A DNA stretch of 64,000 nucleotides from Streptomyces sp. NBC_00258 (GTDB taxonomy: Bacteria > Actinomycetota > Actinomycetes > Streptomycetales > Streptomycetaceae), in NCBI RefSeq assembly GCF_036182465.1, contig NZ_CP108081.1, positions 1,488,001 through 1,552,000 on the forward strand. The letters are read 5' to 3'. Positions 16,880 to 25,659 of the stretch are shown here, in pieces. Both the position numbers and the translations under genes were made by a program. The notes beneath the pieces are model-generated. The model ran no database searches. It worked only from the letters and a program-made list of their open reading frames with translations, and was not told where the DNA came from. How positions within the stretch are numbered: position 1 is the first letter of the stretch; each line of letters starts with the position of its first letter.

Positions 16880-17941
16880 TCAGCGTGTGTGGCGGCGGAC
16901 CGCGTCGAGGAGTTGGTCGATGTCCTCGGCGCTGTGGGAGAAGGCGGTGACGAAGCGGACGATGCCCGGTTCCCAGCGGTCGTGGTAGAAGGCGTAGCCC
17001 TCGGCGAGGAGTCCTTCGGTGACCTCCTGGGGCAAGCGGCAGAAGAGGATGTTGGCCTGCGGCGTGGCCAGCAGGCCTGCGTCGGGGATGGCCTTGAGCC
17101 CGTCGCCGAGCCGGGTGGCCATCGCGTTGGCCTGGCGGGCGTTGTGCAGCCACAGTCCGTCGGTGAGGTACGCGTCGATCTGGGCCGTGTGGAAGCGCAT
17201 CTTGGAGGCGAGCTGACCGGCGCGCTTGGCGCGGAAGGCGAGCTCGGCGGCGAGTGCGGGGTCGAAGGAGACGATGGCGTCGGCGGTCATCGCGCCGTTC
17301 TTGGTGGCGCCGAAGGACAGGACGTCGATGCCCGCCTTCCACGTCATCTCGGCCGGGGTGGCGCCGAGATGCTCCAGGGCGTTGGCGAAACGCGCACCGT
17401 CCATGTGGACGCGCAGTCCCGCCTCCTTGGCTATGGCGGACAGGCGGCGGATCTCCTCCAGGGTGTAGACGCTGCCGCTCTCGGTGGCCTGGCTGATGCT
17501 CACCGCGGACGGCTGCACGCTGTGTACGTCACCGGCCCTGCGCCGCACCGCCGCCCGCAGTGCCTCGGGGTCGATCCTGCTGTCGGGGCCCGGTACGCCG
17601 ACGAGCTTGGCACCGTTGGTGAAGAACTCCGGAGCACCGCATTCGTCGGTGTTGATGTGGCTGTCGGGGTGAGAGAGCACGCTGCCCCACGGCGGGGTGA
17701 GGGCGGCCAGGCTCAGGCCGTTGGCGGCGGACCCGGTGGAGACCGGGAAGACGTCGACCTCCCGCTCGAAGATCTCGCTGAGCCTCTGGCGGGCGCTGTC
17801 GGTGAAGGGGTCATTGCCGTAGGGCAGGACCTGTCCGGCGGCCGCGTCGGCGACGGCCTGGGCTATCTGCGGGGATGCCCCGGCCATGTTGTCGCTGCTG
17901 AAAGCACGGCTGGAGGGGGTGATGCCGATGGTGGTGCTCAT
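16880..17941 (-). CDS. ltaE: Low-specificity L-threonine aldolase / beta-eliminating lyase
   Basis: The product has 353 residues of the PLP fold-type I aldolase family, which cleaves L-threonine or L-allo-threonine to glycine and acetaldehyde. The PLP lysine is Lys214 in LSFGATKNG. VHMDGARFANAL carries the aspartate that pairs with the pyridine nitrogen, and SHPDSHINTDE lies in the substrate pocket. The start has AAGGAAG upstream. Between it and the next leftward gene, which encodes an XRE-cupin regulator, lies a short GGTACTGA tandem repeat. Grouping with AlaX and XRE-cupin suggests shared amino-acid-linked control, which is an inference. Confidence 0.88.
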   Translation of the reverse strand: MSTTIGITPSSRAFSSDNMAGASPQIAQAVADAAAGQVLPYGNDPFTDSARQRLSEIFEREVDVFPVSTGSAANGLSLAALTPPWGSVLSHPDSHINTDECGAPEFFTNGAKLVGVPGPDSRIDPEALRAAVRRRAGDVHSVQPSAVSISQATESGSVYTLEEIRRLSAIAKEAGLRVHMDGARFANALEHLGATPAEMTWKAGIDVLSFGATKNGAMTADAIVSFDPALAAELAFRAKRAGQLASKMRFHTAQIDAYLTDGLWLHNARQANAMATRLGDGLKAIPDAGLLATPQANILFCRLPQEVTEGLLAEGYAFYHDRWEPGIVRFVTAFSHSAEDIDQLLDAVRRHTR

Positions 17942-17962
17942 GAGAGGGCTTCCTTGGTCCGG

Positions 17963-17988
17963 GGTACTGAGGTACTGAGGTACTGAGG
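17963..17988. repeat. GGTACTGA tandem repeat (3.25 copies)
   Basis: Three perfect 8-bp units plus two bases lie 22 bp before the ltaE start. Eight-base units would shift spacing if copy number changed. Confidence 0.85.
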
Positions 17989-18023
17989 TGCCACGGCGTT
18001 GCCTGGTCTCAGGCGCCGAGACC

Positions 18024-18599
18024 TCAGGTGGTGATGGGTGAGGCGAAGACGACCGTGATGTCCACTTCCTCGGCGCCGGTGCGGTAGAAGTGCGGGGCGT
18101 CCCCGGCGAAGGCGAGCATGTCGCCGGGGCCCAGGTCCTGCGGCGCGTCGACGGGGCCGGCGGTCACGTGCCCGGTGGCGATGAGCAGGTGCTCGATCGT
18201 GCCGGTGGCGTGCGGGACGCCGGGCAGCTCCGTCTCGGACGGGATGCGCAGCCGCCAGATCTCCAGGCTGTTGCCGCTGCTGATGCGGCGCAGCAGTTCC
18301 CGGGAGACCTCGCCGGGCTCGACGTCCGTGGCCGGCCGGAAGACCGGCCCGGTGTCGGCGTCACGCGCCAGCAGGTCGGCGATCGGGATGCGCAGGGCGA
18401 TGGCGATCGCGTCCAGGGTGTCGATCGTCGGGTTGCCGTTGCCGGCCTCCAGCTGCGACAGCGTGGCCTTGCTCAGCCCGGCGCGCCGGGCCATCTCCGC
18501 GGCGCTCATGCCACGCTGCTGACGACGCAGCCGGATCTTCGCACCGACCGCGGCCGCGGTACTGCTCACCGGCTGGCGGCCGGACGGCGGGGGCGTCAT
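18024..18599 (-). CDS. XRE-family regulator with C-terminal cupin domain
   Basis: The product has 191 residues. Residues 18-75 form an XRE helix-turn-helix (IRLRRQQRGMSAAEMARRAG followed by LSKATLSQLEAGNGNPTI). Residues 105-190 form a cupin barrel expected to bind a small ligand, often an amino acid or polyamine. The start overlaps the stop of the AlaX gene (ATGA), so it is translationally coupled. It probably controls that operon through the palindrome at 19360-19378, a common auto-regulatory arrangement. An upstream in-frame extension overlapping AlaX is rejected. Confidence 0.88.
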   Translation of the reverse strand: MTPPPSGRQPVSSTAAAVGAKIRLRRQQRGMSAAEMARRAGLSKATLSQLEAGNGNPTIDTLDAIAIALRIPIADLLARDADTGPVFRPATDVEPGEVSRELLRRISSGNSLEIWRLRIPSETELPGVPHATGTIEHLLIATGHVTAGPVDAPQDLGPGDMLAFAGDAPHFYRTGAEEVDITVVFASPITT

Positions 18600-19369
18600 C
18601 CGTGGCTCCTGTGTGTTGCGGTGCCCGACATGTGGGGTGCGGCGTACGACACGTGCGTTGCGGTGTAGGACACGCGGATACGGCCCTTCTTGACCTTCAG
18701 CGTCGGCAGCACCACTTCGGCCAGGTCGCCGAGGCTGCGTACGTGCGTGCCCCCGCAGGGCGCGGCGTGCAGCGTGTCCAGGTGCACCACGCGCCGCCCG
18801 TCGGCGAGGCACCGTGCGAAGACCGGCAGATCGTCGGCGACCGCGACTGCCACCGCGGCGCGCAGCGCGGCAGTCACCTCTTCCCGCCCTTCCGGGTCGG
18901 TCAGCCGTGTGTCCGTCTCCGTCCGGGGTGCCTGGAACTCGATCCGCGCCTGACCGGGACGGTGGATACTGCCGACCATCTCCCACCCCTGCATCCGCCC
19001 GACCGCCTCGACGAGGTGCCCGGCCGTGTGCAGCGCGGCGTGAGCTGTCCGGGTCCGTAGGTCGATCCGGGCCCGCACCTTCTGTCCCTCGGCGAGAGCC
19101 GGAAGGCTGCCGCCCTCGGGTGCAGTTGCCACGACCAGTCCCGACTCGCGGTCCCGGACCGGGATGATCTCCGTGTCCTCCAGCCACCCCCGGTCGGCGG
19201 GCTGACCCCCGCCCTGCGGATGGAACAGGCAGTGCTCGACGGCCGCCCATGGCGTTCCGTCCCTCTCACCGACCGCGATCACCCGCGTATCGACCTGCTC
19301 CAGGTAGGTGTCATCGAGGTAGGCGCCGACTTGTGCGCCTACCCCAAGGGCCTCGATTGAGTGAACCAT
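18596..19369 (-). CDS. AlaX-type alanyl-tRNA editing protein
   Basis: The product has 257 residues. AlaX proteins hydrolyse Ser- or Gly-tRNA(Ala) in trans, preventing mistranslation of alanine codons. Zinc ligands are visible in the HTAGH motif (about residue 115) and in PCGGTHV (about residue 210). The N-terminal part also carries the FHPQGGGQPADRG motif of the editing fold. The C-terminus is odd: an imperfect seven-residue repeat, YTATHVS-YAAPHMS-GTATHRS, follows the last conserved strand. The ATG overlaps an operator-like palindrome and lies 6 bp from a -10 box, so the mRNA is probably leaderless. Confidence 0.9.
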   Translation of the reverse strand: MVHSIEALGVGAQVGAYLDDTYLEQVDTRVIAVGERDGTPWAAVEHCLFHPQGGGQPADRGWLEDTEIIPVRDRESGLVVATAPEGGSLPALAEGQKVRARIDLRTRTAHAALHTAGHLVEAVGRMQGWEMVGSIHRPGQARIEFQAPRTETDTRLTDPEGREEVTAALRAAVAVAVADDLPVFARCLADGRRVVHLDTLHAAPCGGTHVRSLGDLAEVVLPTLKVKKGRIRVSYTATHVSYAAPHMSGTATHRSHG

Positions 19370-19381
19370 ACGTTCACTATA
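19360..19381 (-). promoter_or_regulatory. Leaderless promoter and palindromic operator of the alaX-XRE operon
   Basis: Perfect 7-bp arms AGTGAAC (19360-19366) and GTTCACT (19372-19378), with a 5-base centre, cover the start codon. On the transcribed strand TATAGT (19381-19376) is a good -10 whose start point would be the A of ATG. A repressor here would block initiation directly. No clear -35 was found. Confidence 0.6.
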
Positions 19382-19481
19382 CCGAACGCTGGAGAAACCC
19401 TTTCGGTGCTGTCAGTGCCCTCTGTTAGCTTCAGGCGCTCGTGTGATCCACGAGCCTCAAACGCTCACAGGGGAGGGCCAC

Positions 19482-21632
19482 TTGACCAGGTTCAGAAGGA
19501 CAGGCAGACGCAGACGGACGGTCGTGGGGAGCTGCGCGGTGGCGCTGCTGGTCACGGCCACCGGGACCGCGTACGCGGTGGACAACCTGCCGCCGAAGCA
19601 GCCGCTCGTCCAGGACCTCCAATCGGGAAGCAAGGCCTGCGCGGCCGGCGACGACACACCGTACGTCTCGGCGCCACCCAGGCTCAGTGCGGTGCTGTAC
19701 GACCCGGAGGAGGACAACCAGCCCTCCGAATTCAGCCCGGTCAACGGCGAGTTCGAAGCCTGGTGGACGGACGCCTCAGGAGTGGAACAGCGGCGCAGCA
19801 AGACCACCATCACTCAGTCGTCGGGGTCGCGCCACTACTGGACGATGCCGGACGACATCCCGGCGAACACCGTCGTCTCCTGGCACGTCCGCGCGAACGA
19901 CGGCAAGGCGACCTCCGCGTGGAGCGACGAGGGCGACGGCTCGGTCTGCTCGTTCGTGTACGACGACGTGAGCCCGGCGAAGGCAACGATCACCTCTCCC
20001 GAATACCCCAACCCCGAAGACGTGTTCTGGGTGGACGGAGTGGGCGTCTACGGCCACTTCACCATGGACTCGCCCTCCGACGACGTGGTGTCGTACACGT
20101 ACGGCTTCCTGGGCGGCCCTTACGGAACCGTCTCCGCGGAGCGTCCGGGCGCGGCCGTGACCATTCCGTACCTGCCGCTCACCTCGGGGCCCAAGGCGCT
20201 GACGGTCCGCGCGATCGACCGGTCGGGCCGAAGCAGCGGCGAGTCCCGGTACGACTTCAACGTGAAGGCCGGCCGTGCTCCCGTCGCCCGCTGGAAACTG
20301 GACGACCCGGCGGGCTCGCGCTCAGCCGCTGCCGAGACCGGCACCGCCGCCCGTGCCGGCACCGGCGTGACCTTCGGCGGCCCGGTCCCCGCGGGCACCG
20401 AAGCCTCCGCCACGGTCGGTCTCGACGGCAGCGGACACGGCTTTCTCACCCCGGACGCCCCGGCGACCGACATCCGCAAGACCTTCGCGGTGAGCGCGTG
20501 GGTACGGCCCGCCGAAACCGACCGGAACATGACCGTCGCCAGCCAGGACGCCAACGGGGCTCCAGGCTTCGGACTCGGGCTGCGCCGTCAGGACTCCGGT
20601 GCCGCCTGGTCGTTCGCGATCGGCGGCGCGCGGGTGTCCGGCGGCGCCCCCGAGACCGGCGAATGGGCCCATGTGCTGGGTCTGTATGACGCCGAGACCG
20701 CAAAGGCGCGGCTGTACGTCAACGGCCACGAGGTCGGTACGGCGGCGGACGCGGCTCCCGCCGAGGCGGCCGGCGCTTTCCAGATCGGGCGCGCCCGCGG
20801 CGCGGCCGGCTATCGGGACCGGTGGCAGGGGGACATCGGTGACGTACGGGTTCACGACCGGGTCGTGGTGCCGGACGAGGTGGCCGAACTGGCCTACCGC
20901 AAGCCGAAGCTGCTCGGCCACTGGTCGCTGGAGAACGCGGCGGACGGCGTGAGTCCCGAGCAGTCGGACGGCGTGCCGCTGCGGCTCGGCACGGGTTCGT
21001 CGATCTACCGGGGTTCCGACAGTTCCTGCATCCCGGACCTCGACCCCGACTGCACCTACGTGCCGCCGCCACTCGTCGGCGACGGGCATCTGCGGCTGGA
21101 CGGCGAGAACGGGTACGCCGCTGCCGACGGGCCTGTCGTGGACACCGGGGACAGTTTCACTCTCGGTGTCGTCGTACGCCTCGCGGATGCCGAGCCCGCC
21201 CACCCGATGACCGTGCTCTCGCAGGCCGGCGCCAACACCGACACCTTCAGGGTGCGCTACGAGCCGTCCACGCACCGCTGGCAACTGGTGATGCCCGAGA
21301 AGGACGAGGCCGGAGCTCCGGAGAAGGTGGTGTCCCAGATCGCGGGCGCCGACGGAGGCGAGGGCCAGGGCCATCGCCTCGCCGTGGTCTACGACGACGG
21401 GACCGACACGATCAGGCTCTATCTCGACGGGTACACCAACGCCGAGGCGACCGCGAGTCTGCCGAACGGCTGGAACAGCACCGGTGCCCTCCAGATCGGC
21501 CGGGCCAAGGCCGGTGACAGCTGGGGCGAGTATCTGCATGGCGACGTGGACGAGGTGCAGGCCTACTCCGGTGCACTGAGGGACAGGGACGTCCGCGGCC
21601 TGGGTTCGGGCACGGATCCTTGTCTGTGCTGA
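19482..21632 (+). CDS. Secreted protein with two LamG-like (concanavalin A-type) domains
   Basis: The product has 716 residues from a TTG at 19482, chosen because GGGGAGGG lies five bases upstream; an ATG at 19443 would add 13 residues without a ribosome site. A twin-arginine-rich but not TAT-motif signal peptide (RRTGRRRRTVVG and a hydrophobic core) ends near residue 32. Residues 35-260 are beta-rich and Ig-like. Two LamG jelly rolls follow (about 265-480 and 485-715), each with KTFAVSAWVRP- or DSFTLGVVVRL-type strands and RLYVNG/RLYLDG turns. It is probably an extracellular or wall protein binding glycans. No catalytic residue is recognised. Confidence 0.85.
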   Translation: MTRFRRTGRRRRTVVGSCAVALLVTATGTAYAVDNLPPKQPLVQDLQSGSKACAAGDDTPYVSAPPRLSAVLYDPEEDNQPSEFSPVNGEFEAWWTDASGVEQRRSKTTITQSSGSRHYWTMPDDIPANTVVSWHVRANDGKATSAWSDEGDGSVCSFVYDDVSPAKATITSPEYPNPEDVFWVDGVGVYGHFTMDSPSDDVVSYTYGFLGGPYGTVSAERPGAAVTIPYLPLTSGPKALTVRAIDRSGRSSGESRYDFNVKAGRAPVARWKLDDPAGSRSAAAETGTAARAGTGVTFGGPVPAGTEASATVGLDGSGHGFLTPDAPATDIRKTFAVSAWVRPAETDRNMTVASQDANGAPGFGLGLRRQDSGAAWSFAIGGARVSGGAPETGEWAHVLGLYDAETAKARLYVNGHEVGTAADAAPAEAAGAFQIGRARGAAGYRDRWQGDIGDVRVHDRVVVPDEVAELAYRKPKLLGHWSLENAADGVSPEQSDGVPLRLGTGSSIYRGSDSSCIPDLDPDCTYVPPPLVGDGHLRLDGENGYAAADGPVVDTGDSFTLGVVVRLADAEPAHPMTVLSQAGANTDTFRVRYEPSTHRWQLVMPEKDEAGAPEKVVSQIAGADGGEGQGHRLAVVYDDGTDTIRLYLDGYTNAEATASLPNGWNSTGALQIGRAKAGDSWGEYLHGDVDEVQAYSGALRDRDVRGLGSGTDPCLC

Positions 21633-21655
21633 TCCCCGATTCCTGACCTCCCCGG

Positions 21656-21687
21656 CGGCCCGCCCGAACCCAGGTTCCGGCGGGCCG
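21656..21687. terminator. Bidirectional hairpin terminator between convergent genes
   Basis: Fifteen-base arms CGGCCCGCCCGAACC and GGTTCCGGCGGGCCG pair with one mismatch around a 2-base loop, between the LamG gene and the oppositely directed Asp-box gene. Confidence 0.65.
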
Positions 21688-21777
21688 TCCTGCTCCGCTC
21701 GCGCGAAGGAGCCGTCGACCCCGAGCGCCCGTGCCCGGTCGAGGGGGCACGGAAGATCCTCCTCGCGTGAGTGCGTG

Positions 21778-22905
21778 TCAATGGTGCGTGAGCACAAGAC
21801 GGGCAGCCAAGCCGTTCTCACCAACAGCCCAACACCCCGCGTGTGGCGCACAATTGACGCCGAGTAGCAGCGTGTGGTCGAACTGCTCCCAGGTCCGTCC
21901 GCCATTGGTACTCACATCGCTGCCGCCGGGGCCCACCGCGACGGCGGTGTCCGCCCGGCTCGGCACCCAGGCCACGCTGTTACGGAATCCGGCAGGTGCC
22001 CGCCCTGCGAACCAGGCCGCCCCGCCGTCCACGGTGCGCGCCGCCGCTCCCACATCGACTCCCTGCGGAGGGGCGAAGTTGCCGCCGACCGCCAGACCGC
22101 GTCGTCGATCGAGGAAGGACAGCGAAGCGATCGCCGATGTCGCGCCGGGGATCGGTGTGTCGGCCACACTCCATGTCCGGCCTCCGTCCCGTGTGTGGAA
22201 CACCTGGGGGCTGCGGGTGGGCTCACTACGGGTTCCGGTGGTGGCGAACCACGCGTCGCGAGGTCCTTGCGCGGCCATGCAGGTACCGGTCGCAAGGGCT
22301 CCGTCACCGGGCTGTGCCACAGGCAGCGAACCGGTCGGGGCCGGGTGCCAGGTTCGGCCCCCGTCGGCAGTGGTCTGAATCGGGAATCGGCCACCGGCCG
22401 GGTCGCCCACCGCAAGTCCACGGCGGTCGTCGAAGAACGCCATGCAACTGTAGAAGGCCTCGGGATCCGGGTCACGGAACACGAGTTGCCAGGAGGCTCC
22501 GCCGTCCGCCGTGCGATAGATCCTTGGCGGCTCGGTGGCGCTCGACAGCGTCAGCACGAGGGCATGATCCCGGTCGAACGCCTCCACATCCCGGAACTCG
22601 TCGACAGCCCCACCGGGCGGGGTGACATTACGCCAGGACCTGCCCCCGTCCACGGACCGCACCACACTCCCGTCGCCGGTGGCGCCCTGGAATCCCCCAC
22701 CGGCGGCCCACACCACGTCGCGGTCCACGACGTCCACCACGATCAGCGTGTCATTGGTCGCCGTCGGTGTGAAACGCCACGACGGCGTCAGACCGGACGC
22801 GACTGGGGTGACCGGCCCCGTTGATGCGGCAGACACGGCCCAGAGGGTCACGAGCCCGACCAACGCGCACAGACGAAGCGGAAACGTACAAATGGTAACG
22901 ACCAT
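21778..22905 (-). CDS. Secreted Asp-box (BNR) repeat beta-propeller protein
   Basis: The product has 375 residues with an N-terminal signal or anchor helix (FPLRLCALVGLVTLWAVSA). Six Asp-box turns are visible: SVDGGRSWRN, TADGGASWQL, TADGGRTWHP, TRDGGRTWSV, TVDGGAAWFA and STNGGRTWEQ, typical of sialidase-like or Ycf48/YCF48-like propellers. Sialidase catalytic residues are not seen, so this is better called a propeller than a glycosidase. The ATG at 22905 lacks a ribosome site; a TAGCGT -10-like box seven bases before suggests a leaderless mRNA. Confidence 0.8.
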   Translation of the reverse strand: MVVTICTFPLRLCALVGLVTLWAVSAASTGPVTPVASGLTPSWRFTPTATNDTLIVVDVVDRDVVWAAGGGFQGATGDGSVVRSVDGGRSWRNVTPPGGAVDEFRDVEAFDRDHALVLTLSSATEPPRIYRTADGGASWQLVFRDPDPEAFYSCMAFFDDRRGLAVGDPAGGRFPIQTTADGGRTWHPAPTGSLPVAQPGDGALATGTCMAAQGPRDAWFATTGTRSEPTRSPQVFHTRDGGRTWSVADTPIPGATSAIASLSFLDRRRGLAVGGNFAPPQGVDVGAAARTVDGGAAWFAGRAPAGFRNSVAWVPSRADTAVAVGPGGSDVSTNGGRTWEQFDHTLLLGVNCAPHAGCWAVGENGLAARLVLTHH

Positions 22906-23228
22906 CCCAGGGACGCTAACCGCCGCAGACCGCCGCGCACATACGCACAATGACGGATCCCCGCAGCGGCCTCGGCAAACGAGTTGTCGATTCAGTACTG
23001 ACAGGGCGATGGCAGGAACTGGGCGCAGGTCGACCACCTTTCGAGCTGACCGAGGGCCTGCGCCGGATCAACGCCTCGGTCCGGCCTGCGCGCTTGTGGT
23101 CGTCTGGGCAACTCCTAGCCGTTCCCGGCCGGCGCGCACTGGGTGATCGTCCAAGCTCCACGGTCGGCGCCGACGCTCCGCGAACGGGCCTGGATCCGCG
23201 TAGGACCGGTGGGCCCGTTCGAATGGAG
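22906..23228. other. Gene-free stretch between two leftward genes
   Basis: Long frames cross this stretch on both strands, but none has a ribosome site and a recognisable family. It carries the upstream region of the Asp-box gene. Nothing else is supported. Confidence 0.3.
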
Positions 23229-23687
23229 TCAGCGCGGATCGATCGCCGCCTCGGCTGCCGCCTTGATCCGGGAACCGAAACCGTCGGCGTCCTTGCGCGC
23301 GGCGGCGAGCGCCAGGCCGACGAGGAGCTTGCCCAGTCCGTGGCCCTCCAGGACGTTGAAGATACGGACCCGGGTCCTGCCGTCCGCCAGCGACTCCAGG
23401 TCGTAGCCGCCATCGCGTGCCGTCACGCTGTTCTTCGTCACCTCGGCCCACCGGATCTTCACCGGGGCTTCGAGGGTGGTGATGCGGAACTCCCTGGCGG
23501 TCTTCATCCCGGCGTCCTTGACGGTGCTCCGGAAGACGGTGCCCTCGGCTGTGGGGGTGTCGGGGATCCGCTCGATCTTGAGCACCCGGGGGCTGAACTG
23601 CGGGTCGTTGCGTCCGTCTGCGAGGTAGGCGAACACCTCTTCAACGGGCCGATCGACCTCGACCGTCGCTTCGAACTGTCCTGACAT
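23229..23687 (-). CDS. SRPBCC-family (START-like) protein
   Basis: The product has 152 residues from an ATG with AGGAG upstream. The opening FEATVEVDRPVEEVFAYLAD is the first strand and helix of the SRPBCC hydrophobic-ligand fold, and the C-terminal long helix (LLVGLALAAARKDADGF) closes the cavity. Such proteins are aromatase/cyclases, lipid carriers, or polyketide- or stress-related. No partner gene indicates which one; the function is open. Confidence 0.8.
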   Translation of the reverse strand: MSGQFEATVEVDRPVEEVFAYLADGRNDPQFSPRVLKIERIPDTPTAEGTVFRSTVKDAGMKTAREFRITTLEAPVKIRWAEVTKNSVTARDGGYDLESLADGRTRVRIFNVLEGHGLGKLLVGLALAAARKDADGFGSRIKAAAEAAIDPR

Positions 23688-23940
23688 CGGCACTCCTGAT
23701 CGGTCGAGCCGCTCCGCTCCGACGCGCCCCCTTCGGCTGATGTCCGCCGGACCGCCATGCCGCGTGGGAACCGCCCCGCGCACACGCGAAGGAACGCGAG
23801 GGCCGCGCCGTACCGCCCGTCCTGTCGTGGCGGCACCGCGACCCTACGGGACCACCGGGCATCTCGCGCGGCAAGCGACACAACCACGAGCAGGAGGGAG
23901 CAGGCCCCGCCTCGGCTTGAGCGGGCAACCGAGGGATCCC

Positions 23941-24430
23941 TCAGCGGTCCTGCGAGAGGGCGAGCAGTTCGGCGAAGGTGCCGCCGGCGTGTACGAGGTC
24001 CTCGTACACGCCCTGTTCCGTGATGCGGCCCTGTTCCATCACTACGATGCGGTCGGCGATCTTGGTGTTCTCCAGTCGGTGCGTGACCACGATCGTGATG
24101 CGGTCGAGGGCGGTGGCCTTGATCCTTTCGAAGATTGCGGGCTCACCCCTCGGGTCCATCTGTGAGGTCGGCTCGTCCAGGATCAGAAGCTGGGGGCGGC
24201 GGTACAGGGCCCTGGAGCAGGCGAGGGCTGCCACTGTCCGCTGGACAGTTCGGCTCCCCCGAAGATCTCGCGGGCGAGGAGTGTGTCGAGGGCGGCGGGG
24301 CGGTCTTCGACGGCTTCGCGCATGCCGACTTCCTCGACTGCTTCCCACACTGGTGCGTCGTGCCGGTCGTGTCACCCCGGCCAGGCAAAGTGAGGGACCA
24401 TCTCGGCCATGCCCTCGATCGGGACGGATC
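23941..24430 (-). pseudogene. Decayed ABC-exporter ATPase fragment with a frameshift
   Basis: Two reading frames together restore the end of an ABC nucleotide-binding domain. The first reads APVWEAVEEVGMREAVED, then LDTLLAREIFGGAELSSGQWQ. The second resumes at LACSRALYRRPQLLILDEPTSQMDPRGE and ends ITEQGVYEDLVHAGGTFAELLALSQDR. The break falls near 24238, where one base is missing from the expected codons after QWQ. The signature motif is also LSSGQ instead of LSGGQ. The Walker A half and membrane part are absent. It is a dead gene fragment. Confidence 0.8.
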
Positions 24431-24546
24431 CAGGATCGGGCAGTCGGCCTTCGGCCCACGTCGGGACTACCCGGGCACAGACGGTTGGTTCACTGCGGAT
24501 CAGCCCATGTTCGGGCAGATCTGGGCAGTGCGCGCTCCGGACTCTC

Positions 24547-25659
24547 TCAGCCGGAGTGAAGGATCCGGAAGTGATTGGGTTCCGCCGGATCTCGATCAAC
24601 GACTTGGATCGGCGCCCAAGTCCATTGCCAAACGCTGATGCCCGGCGTGCGGGAGAACTGGATCTGCCCGCGGGTGCCTTCGACCGCGACGCGCGGCCAG
24701 GATTCGGCGGTGCGCGCCCGGTCCGTGCCGTGAGAACGCAGCACATCGGCGAGGACGGCAACCGTGTCGTAGCCCTCGAAGGCGACGAACGAGGGCGCTT
24801 CGGCCAGTTCCTCACGGAGAGCCGTCTCGACTCGTACACCGAGTGGGGTGAGGCGCTCGGGCAGGTAGCGCAGGAACGGGATGCCGGCGCTGTCGTCGCC
24901 CAGCGACGTCGCCCATTCGGCGAACTCCGGCTGTCCGGCCGGAGCACCAATCATGATCTCGGTGAGGCGCCGGTCGCCGCGGACGGACTTGACGATCGGC
25001 ACCGCCGGCTCCGGGTGGCCGACCAGAAGAAGGAGAGCTGTCGCGCGATTGTCGGCGACTTCGTCGCACACGTCCGTGGGGTCGAGCGCGCTCATGTCGA
25101 GTTCGATGACGGTACCGCCGCGTGGGGCGAGGTAGTCCCGCAGAATGCGAGTCCCAGATGCCCAGTAGACACTCGGCTGGGCTGCTACGGCGATTCGGCT
25201 GTGACCCGCGCCGAGGAGGAAGTCCGCGTAGACCTGCCAGCCGCGGGACTGCGGCGGGGAAAGGCGCGCGACCCATTGCGTCGGCTGTTCGGTGAGCGCG
25301 TCGAGAACCGCTGACGAGCAGAGGAACGGCAGGCCGAGGGCGTCGGCCCTCGCCGCAGCGGCCCGAGCGACGACGCTGTGATACTCCCCCGCTACCGCTG
25401 CCACGCCCAGGCGAGCCAGTTCATCCACGGCCGCCGCGGCCCTCTGCGGATCAGCCGCGGTGTCCCGGACCACCAGCTCGAGTGGTCTTCCGACGATCCC
25501 GCCCGCGTCATTGACTTCACGAACGGCCAACTCGAACCCGGCGAGCAAGTGTTGGCCCGCCTCGACCCAGCCGGGCCGGGTCAGCGGAACGAGAGCGCCG
25601 ATCTGCACGGACGATCCGTCGGTCCGCTCCGATCCAGGTGGCGATGGTGGCCTGGTCAT
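24547..25659 (-). CDS. Periplasmic-binding-fold protein of the branched-chain amino-acid receptor type, apparently not secreted
   Basis: The product has 370 residues with the type I periplasmic-binding fold of Leu/Ile/Val-type receptors: IGALVPLTRPGWVEAGQHLL followed by AGFELAVREVNDAGGI, then VVAGEYHSVV and FVAFEGYDTVAVLADVLR. No signal peptide or lipobox precedes the fold; the first 17 residues are PPSPPGSERTDG-type. It is therefore probably a cytoplasmic ligand sensor or a receptor domain cut from a larger regulator. A GGGAGG box lies 10 bases before the ATG. No transporter genes are adjacent. Confidence 0.75.
   Translation of the reverse strand: MTRPPSPPGSERTDGSSVQIGALVPLTRPGWVEAGQHLLAGFELAVREVNDAGGIVGRPLELVVRDTAADPQRAAAAVDELARLGVAAVAGEYHSVVARAAAARADALGLPFLCSSAVLDALTEQPTQWVARLSPPQSRGWQVYADFLLGAGHSRIAVAAQPSVYWASGTRILRDYLAPRGGTVIELDMSALDPTDVCDEVADNRATALLLLVGHPEPAVPIVKSVRGDRRLTEIMIGAPAGQPEFAEWATSLGDDSAGIPFLRYLPERLTPLGVRVETALREELAEAPSFVAFEGYDTVAVLADVLRSHGTDRARTAESWPRVAVEGTRGQIQFSRTPGISVWQWTWAPIQVVDRDPAEPNHFRILHSG

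Noticed and set aside
19361..20689. A 442-codon frame overlapping the LamG gene
   Set aside because: It is arginine- and glycine-rich out-of-frame translation with no family match; the LamG frame has a signal peptide and repeats.
22950..23684. A 244-codon plus-strand frame opposite the SRPBCC gene
   Set aside because: Most of it mirrors the SRPBCC gene, which has a ribosome site and a clear fold; the remainder matches nothing recognised.
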